From contig JAPLRZ010000040.1 in the NCBI GenBank assembly GCA_026398895.1, positions 1 through 42,899 of the forward strand: a stretch of DNA of 42,899 nt, read 5' to 3'. Each line of letters starts with the position of its first letter. The first letter of the stretch is position 1. Both the position numbers and the translations under genes were made by a program. A model generated the notes under the pieces. The model was given only the letters and a program-made list of their open reading frames with translations, had not been told where the DNA came from and made no database searches. Shown piece by piece: positions 1 to 6,748 of this stretch. Source of the stretch: Methylococcales bacterium. GTDB taxonomy: Bacteria > Pseudomonadota > Gammaproteobacteria > Methylococcales > Methylomonadaceae.

Positions 1-70
1 ATATTTTTTGCTTCCTCATCGTTTCAATATGGTATCTTTCTTCTTGGGTTAGATGGGTGTAGGTACTCAC
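1..70 (-). CDS. IS30-family transposase, N-terminal fragment
   Basis: Reading the minus strand from a GTG at 70-68 gives 23 codons that run off the left edge, beginning MSTYTHLTQEERYHIETM. The Y-x-x-L-T-x-E-E-R-x-x-I pattern is the usual start of IS30 transposases, whose N-terminal helix-turn-helix binds the inverted repeats. The DDE catalytic core would lie outside the window. Too short to say whether the gene is intact. Confidence 0.65.
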   Translation of the reverse strand, partial: MSTYTHLTQEERYHIETMRKQKI

Positions 71-160
71 AATGTGCCTCGTTAGCTCTGTTTGGGTCGA
101 TGGAAACTATATCATCTAACTTACTTTCTAGGTGTTGCACTTATTATATGAATTCGCGAG
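1..160 (-). mobile_element. IS30-family insertion sequence, 5' end only
   Basis: The left edge cuts through an insertion sequence whose transposase reads leftward out of the window. Between the transposase start and the pentapeptide gene lies an AT-rich stretch, with GTGTTGCAC at 132-140 followed by an ATGAATTCGCG stretch near 149-159, that looks like an IS30-type terminal inverted repeat. The exact outer boundary near 160 is my estimate, because the other end and the target duplication are outside the window. Confidence 0.6.
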
Positions 161-233
161 TCATCATTTAAGTACGGAATCAAAAAATAGGTTTTTTGAT
201 GTCTATTTCACATTTTTACTCGGAGTCACACAC

Positions 234-1008
234 ATGAAAATCCCCGCCTATTGCCTAGCTCTATGTACCATTTGCGCGGCTTTATCGGTATCAGCCGCTG
301 ATTTAACCCGTGCCGAAGTAGAGCAACGGCTGGCTACCGCCGATAAAAACCACGTTGCTGATTTAAAGCGTAAAGACTTAACCGAGCTGGATTTATCAGG
401 TTTGGATTTTAGAAATGCGAACTTATGGGGTTCGGATATGCGCCGCGCCAATTTCAGCAACAGCAATTTATCAGGCTTGGTGTTAGATTTAGCGGTGATG
501 TCAAAAATCAATTTGTCAGGCGCGGATTTATCCAATACCAGCGTGTTTGGTGTTCATGTTGGTGGAGCGAATTTAAGTCATGTGAATTTAACGGGCAGTC
601 GTTTTTGCGACGCTAGACCGCGCTGATTTAAGTCACGCTAATTTATCCAACACTAACTGGGGTGTGGATATGAAAAATCAGTCGATGGGTTTAATGCGAG
701 CCAGTATGAATTATGTCAATTTGACAGGGGCGAATTTAACCAATGCCAATCTTGACCGCGCTTTATTACGGTTTGCTAATCTGTCTGGCAGTGTGTTAAA
801 AAATGCCAATTTATTCGGTGTCGATTTATCGGGTGCAGATTTTAGCAATGCCGATTTAACGAATGCGAATTTAACAGGTACAACGCTGGAAGATACTAAT
901 TTTGCAGGTGCTAATTTAACAGGGACGCATTTTGCAGGGATTAAAGATAAAGGCAAACTCAAGGGTTTGTCTGCAAGTAAGCATCTGGAGGCGGCAATTT
1001 TTGATTGA
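234..1008 (+). pseudogene. Pentapeptide-repeat protein, exported, broken by a +1 frameshift
   Basis: The ATG at 234 follows GGAG at 222-225 and opens with a Sec signal peptide (about residues 1-22, ending VSA-A). Repeated A(N/D)L-type pentapeptides (DLSGLDFRNANLWGSDMRR and onward) then form a right-handed quadrilateral beta-helix. The frame stops at about 626, but the same repeat continues in the +1 frame to 1008. Removing one T from the T5 run at 602-606 joins the two parts without losing a residue (RFATLDRADLSHANL). So this is either a recent single-base insertion or a sequencing/assembly error. The full product would be about 257 aa. Known members have mixed roles and no specific function can be given. 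Confidence 0.8.
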
Positions 1009-1011
1009 TAT

Positions 1012-1034
1012 GAGACGTTGCAATGCAACGTCTC
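1012..1034. terminator. Perfect palindrome between convergent genes
   Basis: GAGACGTTGCA at 1012-1022 and its exact complement at 1024-1034 form an 11-bp stem with a one-base loop. It lies 3 bp after the pentapeptide gene and 10 bp after the DUF2149 gene, which converge here, so a bidirectional terminator role is likely. Similar palindromes occur as dispersed repeats in other bacteria. There is no strong T tract on either side. Confidence 0.5.
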
Positions 1035-1044
1035 TACAACGCTG

Positions 1045-1383
1045 TTATTTTGCAGCGGCTTCCTTTTCTGGCACATAGACAAAAGAGCCGTCTTTTAGCT
1101 GGTAAGTCACACCTGCTTTCATGCCTTCACCTTCACCAATTTTGCCTGTCGCTTTGTATTTTTCCATTTTTTTGCCGTCCTTGATGGTCATTTCCATGTT
1201 CTTTTCACCCGGATTTTTAATGACAACCACTTTATCTTCATTGAATGGATTGAGCGGGTTTTCCATGACGATGATAAATAAAATGGCGATGATGACTAGA
1301 AATACGTCAACGGCATTCACTATCGACAAAATAGGATCATCAAGTTCTTCATCTTCTAAAATATGTAGTCTGCTTTTTGCCAC
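1045..1383 (-). CDS. DUF2149 protein, ExbD-like single-span membrane protein
   Basis: A 112-aa protein with an N-terminal acidic stretch (ILEDEELDDP), one membrane span at about residues 18-40 and a lysine-rich soluble C-terminal part. The span contains an Asp (D26), at the place where ExbD/TolR carry their proton-path Asp. It starts 2 bp after the stop of the ExbB-like gene, so the two are surely cotranscribed. In other genomes DUF2149 proteins sit beside a MotA/TolQ/ExbB channel and a CobN-like protein, including the hmu haem systems of Bacteroidetes. I infer that it pairs with the channel to couple proton flow to the CobN-like protein or to the receptor. The DUF2149 name comes from recognition of the N-terminal pattern, not from a search. 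Confidence 0.75.
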   Translation of the reverse strand: MAKSRLHILEDEELDDPILSIVNAVDVFLVIIAILFIIVMENPLNPFNEDKVVVIKNPGEKNMEMTIKDGKKMEKYKATGKIGEGEGMKAGVTYQLKDGSFVYVPEKEAAAK

Positions 1384-1385
1384 GC

Positions 1386-1877
1386 TTACTCTCCTATCAA
1401 TGGGCTAACAGCCCGCAATTCAGTTAATAACCAGCGGCGGCGGACGGTAAGAATCACGAAAGTGATAGAGGCGGCTAATAGCGCGGTGATAACAGCGGAA
1501 AACGCCACCACTAAGTTTTCACTGACGTTGCGGCTATTGCCTTCGGTGAGTGATAGCAACGCAGGCCCCATCGGAATCATGGTAGCGACCAATCCCAGCA
1601 TCGGCGCGGCACGCGAGACAATTTTTAACGGTTCTAATTGTTTTAGAATAAATAACTCCATGTCTTCAATGGTACAATTTTTGATGCTCTTACGATAGCT
1701 ATCAAGGCGGTTTGGATAGGTCTGTTGTTGGCTATTCGCCCACATTCTTTGCCCTAATTCCATAAAAAATATGCCGAACATAAAAAACGCATACAGAAAC
1801 ATAGCGATGATAAGCAGTAAGACAGGGGTTAAAAAATACTTGGTAACTTCGTATAGCGATAATTCGATAAATGACAT
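1386..1877 (-). CDS. MotA/TolQ/ExbB-type proton channel
   Basis: A 163-aa inner-membrane protein with three predicted spans (about residues 12-36, 88-110 and 120-146) and a cytoplasmic loop between the first and second. The segment APMLGLVATMIPMGPALLSL matches the conserved core of ExbB/TolQ/MotA channels. It is shorter than typical ExbB. The ATG at 1877 has a purine-rich AAGAGAA upstream. It lies between the CobN-like gene and the DUF2149 gene on the same strand. Family members form pentameric proton channels around two copies of an ExbD-like partner; here the partner would be DUF2149. Whether it serves the neighbouring TonB-dependent receptor or acts directly on the CobN-like protein is open, since no tonB is visible nearby. 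Confidence 0.85.
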   Translation of the reverse strand: MSFIELSLYEVTKYFLTPVLLLIIAMFLYAFFMFGIFFMELGQRMWANSQQQTYPNRLDSYRKSIKNCTIEDMELFILKQLEPLKIVSRAAPMLGLVATMIPMGPALLSLTEGNSRNVSENLVVAFSAVITALLAASITFVILTVRRRWLLTELRAVSPLIGE

Positions 1878-1933
1878 GATTTAGTAATTCTCTTATGGGT
1901 TTAAATGCTGCTCAACGCGCTTTCTCGTTTCTC

Positions 1934-2028
1934 GTTCCCACGCGCTGCGTGGGAATGCAGTTTCAACGCGCCGCGTTGTAGTAGACCGCAGCGCGGTCTG
2001 TATGAATTCCCACGCAGCGCGTGGGAAC
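1934..2028. repeat. REP/BIME-like cluster of four hairpins
   Basis: The 23-bp arms at 1934-1956 and 2006-2028 are perfect inverted copies of each other, and each is itself a hairpin (TTCCCACGC / GCGTGGGAA). Between them are two more GC-rich hairpins, CAACGCG-CC-GCGTTG near 1964-1979 and GACCGC-AGC-GCGGTC near 1984-1998. The element fills most of the gap between the CobN-like stop (2039) and the ExbB-like start (1877). It could stabilise or partly terminate the upstream part of the transcript. Confidence 0.8.
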
Positions 2029-2038
2029 TAGGGGAACG

Positions 2039-5000
2039 TTAGCTGGATGTCAATAACCCCGCTTTTTTATTGCCTTGGTTTGGCTGTTTTTGCATCAGCA
2101 ATTGCCACAACATACCGCCGAATAAACTCAATAATACGGGCAGTAAGTACAACCAGCGCGTCCAGTCGGGTTCGGTATCACTGGCTTTTTCTTGTTTTTG
2201 CAGCTGTTGCCCTTGCACTGATACCGTCGGGGTTTGCGGCGCAGTTGCTTGTTGTGCAGGTGTTGCCTGTGCCGCCGCAGGAGCGGCATTGGCACTCACG
2301 CCGTAGCCTTGCGCTAATTGCGCTACATAGGTTTTAAAGGCTTCGTTATTGGTTTGGACATCGTGCTTTTTGGCAATTTCCTGATAAATTTCTACCAGTT
2401 CCTTTTTGGTTTGTTCATCGGCTTTCCAGTAATCTTTGCGGATAGCTTCAATCATGCGTTCAGTAATTTGTGCTAACGCGGTCGGATTGGATTTTTCAAA
2501 CCATTCACGCGTTCCCAGTTTGTATTTATCTTTCACATACACTTCATGAAATTCTTGCCACTGGTCGTCGCGCACTACATTTTTATCCATTGTTTGCCAA
2601 CCCCAGAAATTATTGACGGTGTTGAGCATTTGCAACGTGCCTGAGTAACCCTCTTTCTGCATTTCTTTCACCCAATTAGGATGCTGATAGACTGCACGCA
2701 ACTCTTTCGCCATAAATTTTTCCGCGCTTTCCAATTTGGTTTTATTGGGATCTCGCATATTGGAAATGTACATTTGCGGAGCTTTGCCGTCTAACTGTTG
2801 TACGGCAAGCGAAATGCCGCCCATAAATTCAAACGGATGGTCGGTATCCAGTAAGCCACGCAAATTAGACGAACGCGAGAACACCACCGCGCTGGTGCCT
2901 TTCAGTTGCGCCGCGTAGGTATTGACCTCTTTTCCTGTAGCATCTTGCAGTTTTTTGCTCCAGTTAGCAGGATTAGGCCCGTAGCCCCATGACATTCTGT
3001 CCAAATACAGATTTGCCAGTTTACCGTCGTCTTTTTCCCATTTATCAGAAGCCAGCGTTGCTTTGGGTAATTTAGTACCGTATTCACCGCTTTGTTCACC
3101 GAAAATGCGTGTCAGGGCGAATTCTTCCGCCTTTTTTTCCTCCACGCCTTGTTTGATAAAGTCGGCTTTAATACGCTGGGTATTGGCACGCACAAAATTG
3201 ACGTTATCGGCTTCGTCCAGTTTAGCCACCATGACGATGGCTTCATTAAAGCGTTCCATGACATTGGGGAACTGGTCTCGATATAATCCGTTGATGGAAA
3301 TAATGGTGTCTATACGCGGTCTGCCCAATTCTGCTTGCGGAATGACTTCGATTCCCGTGACACGCCCACCTGCATCCCAGATGGGTTTTACGCCCATTGC
3401 TGCCATAATCTGTGCTTCCAGCATTCCCATGTGGCGCATGGTTTCTGAGCTGAACAGGGTGAACGTCAGTTTTTCGGGCAGTTGACCTGCATGAGCTTCT
3501 TTGTAGCTGTGAATCAAATCTTCAATGGATTTTTTACCTGCGTCATAAGCGGCACGAGTTGGCACACGCGAGGGATCAAAGCCATACATATTGCGCCCTG
3601 TCGGTAATGAATCAGGGTTACGAATGGGGTCGCCGCCATAAGAAGGGTCTATCCAGCGTGACGATAACACCGCACTCACGCCTTCTATTTCATGTTTGGC
3701 GTATAAATCAATCAGATATTTACGCCCTAATTCCACTTGCCCCCGCAATTTTTCGTCGCTCAGTTCGGTTAATGGCTTATCGGAAAATACCCATTCTTCG
3801 GTGAATTTATAGGGTTTGGATTGTTGCAGTTGTTTGTAATCGGCTTTAAACGTGGCAACCGAATCAATGCCCAAGGCTTGATAGTAAGGCTGACCCAGCA
3901 TCTGCATCACGTTACTGATTAAATGCCCGCGTTCGGCATCTTTGCCCAAGGTATGCAAACCCAAAGGCTGCATGGCTGAACCCAGTTCTTCCAAATAATT
4001 TTCAACCTCGCGTAACGAATCTTCAAAGTTAGTCGCTAAATTTTCAGGCGACATTTTTAAATCCTTGGCGATATTCATTTTAATCGCTTGGTCGATAATG
4101 GATTGCCGACTGCTGATTTTCACAGGACCGTCATCCAAAGCGCGGTATTCACGAATGGTATCGTTAATTTTGACAAATTCATCCGATAAACCTGCGGGTG
4201 CAAACGCAGGCGTTTGATAACTGACAATTACCCCGCGTCCACGGCGTTTAACGTGAATCGCTTCGCTGATATTGTCAATAATGTACGGGTAGATAACAGG
4301 CACATTGCCGACCAGTAAATTGGGGTAATCATAAGCCCATAAACCGCGCTCTTTACCTTGCGACCATTCTTGTGAGCCATGGGTACCAAAGTGGATAATG
4401 GCATTGGCGGCGAATTGTTCACGAATCCACAAATAACCCGCCAGATACGAATGATTAAGCGGCAATTTGGTGTCATGAAACATTTTTTTCTCATCGTCAT
4501 CGATAGCCATTTCACCGCGAGCGGGTTGTGGCATCATCACCAGATTACCCAGTTTCATACGCGGAATCACAAAACCGCGCACGCCGTCTTTATTTGCCAG
4601 CCATTTGGCTTTTTCAGGTTCACCAAAGGCTTTATTAACGTCCGCTTGCACCGAGGCGGGCAAGGTCGCAAACCATTTTTTGTAGGTTGCTAACGGCAAA
4701 AAATCCCAATACGGGGTTTTCATCAGCGCGTCTATTTCACCGCGTCGATAACGCGGTCTGAGCATGGTGGCGACGGCGGCAATGATTTCCTGTTCATTTG
4801 CTTTGTCAAAGACATAACCTTCCGCACGCAGTTGGTCAATCAGGTATTCAATCGAGCGCGGGACGTTCATATTGGACGCACCCTGATTTTTTTCACCCGG
4901 AGGGTGATTCCAAAATAACAGCGCGACTTTTTTATCGGCATTTTTTAGCGTTTGTAACTTGGCAAGATTCATCGCTTTGCCCGTCAACAGCGCCATTTGT

Positions 5001-6181
5001 TCAGGCATCGGCACCATTTCACCGCCTTCGTTAGCGGCTAATACCACAGGGTCTTGCAGTCCGATGTATTCGGCATTGGTGAGTGTAAACGGCAGATAAA
5101 AACTGCTAACGCCCGCTAAATCTTTATAATAATCGGCGCGTGTGCCTGTGCGATACGACAGGATATTGATAACAGGAATGCCCATTGCTTGATGCCACGC
5201 TTTGCGACCATCGGGATTCATGCCTAAAAAAGTATTGACCATCAACACGTTGGCGATAATTTTGCCATCCATTGTTAATAACGGCTCATTAACAGCAACA
5301 CTTTGCGCGGCTTTGGGATTCGGAAAACCCCTGTCTGTTGCTGTTGTCGGTGCGGATTCAGGGCGACCGCGTGGTTTTTCGCCGCTGGCTTCTGGACGAC
5401 CACTGCCCGCTGGTGCAGTCGGTCTGCCGCCTGCTTGACCAACGCGGGTGGCACGATAAAAAATCAACGGCACCCCGCCTGCTTTTTCAATACTGTCAAC
5501 GGTCTCGTCAAGCATCCGCAATTGACCATCGGAAATATGGCTGGACGATGATTCCATTGCAATCACAGGATTATTCTGCCACTTTTTACCCGTTTGCGTT
5601 TCCCACCACGCCAAATAAGCGGGCAGATTATCAAAAATCAACTCGGCAAATTTGGGGTGATAAATCCCGCCATTCGGCAATTTCATCGGTTCGGCAATTT
5701 TGCTGACATCACCGCCTGTCAGCAGGGCGTTTAAATACTGAAATAATCGTTCATGATTAATTGGCGTACCACCTGCGTAATAATCAAACAAGCGTTCCGC
5801 AACCGCCGCATCCAAATTCACGGGTTTAAGGCGATTGGGCGGATTCATCATGTTAATACTCAGCGTGGGCAATGCGTTGTTCGTCATTGCCCCTGCGCTG
5901 ACACGCTCAATCAGGGTTATATCATCACTGCGCGGCGCGTCAATAATGACCATATTGGCATTTTCCATCACCCGTTTCACACCCGCTTCACCGTCGCGGT
6001 CAACTTGCGTCCACGCCAGTTCCACGCCTTGTTTTTTTGCGGCTTGCTCCATGAGTTTGAATTTTTGTTCCAGCACAAACTGCGTGGATAAAATGCCGAT
6101 TTTAACTTGTGCGGCAGAGGGAACAGTTACTGATAGTAAAAATATCAGCCATAACAGATTAATTGAATTAAATTGCTTCAT
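2039..6181 (-). CDS. Periplasmic, membrane-anchored CobN/HmuS-like chelatase subunit
   Basis: A 1380-aa CobN/BchH-family protein. The conserved core is clear, including HFGTHGSQEW (GTHG near residue 599) followed by the GLWAYDYPNLLVGNVPVIYPYIIDN block. Cytoplasmic CobN lacks export signals; this one starts with a Sec signal peptide (about residues 1-24, VTVPSAAQ). It ends with an Ala/Pro/Gln-rich linker and one membrane span (about 1340-1365), placing the large domain in the periplasm. Residues of about 245-293 are a Gly/Arg/Pro-rich insertion absent from typical CobN. No CobS/CobT or BchI/BchD ATPase partner is nearby. With the downstream ExbB-like and DUF2149 genes and the upstream TonB-dependent receptor, it matches HmuS-type proteins of Bacteroidetes haem-uptake loci, proposed to take metal out of tetrapyrroles. 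A role in metal removal from, or insertion into, an imported tetrapyrrole is inference. The ATG at 6181 has no clear SD. Confidence 0.85.
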   Translation of the reverse strand: MKQFNSINLLWLIFLLSVTVPSAAQVKIGILSTQFVLEQKFKLMEQAAKKQGVELAWTQVDRDGEAGVKRVMENANMVIIDAPRSDDITLIERVSAGAMTNNALPTLSINMMNPPNRLKPVNLDAAVAERLFDYYAGGTPINHERLFQYLNALLTGGDVSKIAEPMKLPNGGIYHPKFAELIFDNLPAYLAWWETQTGKKWQNNPVIAMESSSSHISDGQLRMLDETVDSIEKAGGVPLIFYRATRVGQAGGRPTAPAGSGRPEASGEKPRGRPESAPTTATDRGFPNPKAAQSVAVNEPLLTMDGKIIANVLMVNTFLGMNPDGRKAWHQAMGIPVINILSYRTGTRADYYKDLAGVSSFYLPFTLTNAEYIGLQDPVVLAANEGGEMVPMPEQMALLTGKAMNLAKLQTLKNADKKVALLFWNHPPGEKNQGASNMNVPRSIEYLIDQLRAEGYVFDKANEQEIIAAVATMLRPRYRRGEIDALMKTPYWDFLPLATYKKWFATLPASVQADVNKAFGEPEKAKWLANKDGVRGFVIPRMKLGNLVMMPQPARGEMAIDDDEKKMFHDTKLPLNHSYLAGYLWIREQFAANAIIHFGTHGSQEWSQGKERGLWAYDYPNLLVGNVPVIYPYIIDNISEAIHVKRRGRGVIVSYQTPAFAPAGLSDEFVKINDTIREYRALDDGPVKISSRQSIIDQAIKMNIAKDLKMSPENLATNFEDSLREVENYLEELGSAMQPLGLHTLGKDAERGHLISNVMQMLGQPYYQALGIDSVATFKADYKQLQQSKPYKFTEEWVFSDKPLTELSDEKLRGQVELGRKYLIDLYAKHEIEGVSAVLSSRWIDPSYGGDPIRNPDSLPTGRNMYGFDPSRVPTRAAYDAGKKSIEDLIHSYKEAHAGQLPEKLTFTLFSSETMRHMGMLEAQIMAAMGVKPIWDAGGRVTGIEVIPQAELGRPRIDTIISINGLYRDQFPNVMERFNEAIVMVAKLDEADNVNFVRANTQRIKADFIKQGVEEKKAEEFALTRIFGEQSGEYGTKLPKATLASDKWEKDDGKLANLYLDRMSWGYGPNPANWSKKLQDATGKEVNTYAAQLKGTSAVVFSRSSNLRGLLDTDHPFEFMGGISLAVQQLDGKAPQMYISNMRDPNKTKLESAEKFMAKELRAVYQHPNWVKEMQKEGYSGTLQMLNTVNNFWGWQTMDKNVVRDDQWQEFHEVYVKDKYKLGTREWFEKSNPTALAQITERMIEAIRKDYWKADEQTKKELVEIYQEIAKKHDVQTNNEAFKTYVAQLAQGYGVSANAAPAAAQATPAQQATAPQTPTVSVQGQQLQKQEKASDTEPDWTRWLYLLPVLLSLFGGMLWQLLMQKQPNQGNKKAGLLTSS

Positions 6182-6302
6182 AGTGGTGATTTATATTTTT
6201 ATAAAAACGATAGCAGATTGAGTCGAGGCTCTTTTACAGCACAAAAATACTGTGTTATCAATTACTTTGCATTTTTCAGCCATTGAATAACTATCAAAAT
6301 AA

Positions 6303-6323
6303 GGGCAAGTACAAAACCTGCCC
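6303..6323 (-). terminator. Terminator after the Spy-like gene
   Basis: On the minus strand GGGCAGGT and ACTTGCCC pair over 8 bp (one G-T) around a five-base loop, followed by TTATTTTG. It lies 55 bp after the Spy-like stop, so the CobN-like gene probably has its own promoter in 6182-6300 or depends on read-through. Confidence 0.5.
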
Positions 6324-6378
6324 CCTACTTTAGATTTCACTTAATGGCAGCGGTGGATGTCCCGAGTGAAAAATAGTT

Positions 6379-6693
6379 TTATTCTTGTGGGCAGCCGTAT
6401 TTGCCTTTCATCTTGTCGTGTTTTTCTTTCATTTTTGCGTATTGTTCTGGCGTTAGTGCTTCTTTGATTTGCACACTGAGTTCATCGTGCAAGGCTTTCT
6501 TTTTCACTTCATTTTTCTCAACCAACGTGTCAATTTTGGTTTGTTGCTCTGCATTTAAGCCTAAGTCTTTAGTCATCCACGCGCCTTTTTTGCAGTCTTT
6601 AGCAGGAGCTACTTCCGTTTTATCAGGTTCTGCTGCCATTGCAGTTAAAGGTAAAACAGTCATTAAAGCCAGTGCGATAAATGTTTTTTTCAT
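6379..6693 (-). CDS. Spy/CpxP-like small periplasmic protein
   Basis: A 104-aa protein with a clean Sec signal peptide (MKKTFIALALMTVLPLTAMA-A). It is followed by a charged helical region with two LTxxQ-type motifs: LGLNAEQQTKID near residues 45-56 and ALTPEQYAKMKEK near 79-91. Spy/CpxP proteins are ATP-independent periplasmic chaperones or stress sensors, and some members bind metal. Two Cys remain in the mature protein (DCKKG and YGCPQE). Encoded 54 bp after the receptor stop and in the same direction, with a hexamer repeat in between. AAGAG just before the start serves as SD. A helper function for the receptor/chelatase set is a guess from position. Confidence 0.7.
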   Translation of the reverse strand: MKKTFIALALMTVLPLTAMAAEPDKTEVAPAKDCKKGAWMTKDLGLNAEQQTKIDTLVEKNEVKKKALHDELSVQIKEALTPEQYAKMKEKHDKMKGKYGCPQE

Positions 6694-6706
6694 GGTATTT
6701 GCTCTT

Positions 6707-6748
6707 GGTTGTGGTTGTGGTTGTGGTTGTGGTTGTGGTTGTGGTTGT
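6707..6748. repeat. Seven perfect copies of hexamer GGTTGT
   Basis: A 42-bp simple-sequence repeat, (GGTTGT)x7 on the plus strand (ACAACC on the coding strand), begins at the last base of the receptor stop codon and ends 13 bp before the start of the Spy-like gene. Unit number could vary by slippage. Because the unit is 6 bp and intergenic, changes would alter spacing rather than reading frame. Confidence 0.95.

Noticed and set aside
3063..3485. 140-aa plus-strand ORF inside the CobN-like gene
   Set aside because: Shadow frame of a strongly supported gene on the other strand.
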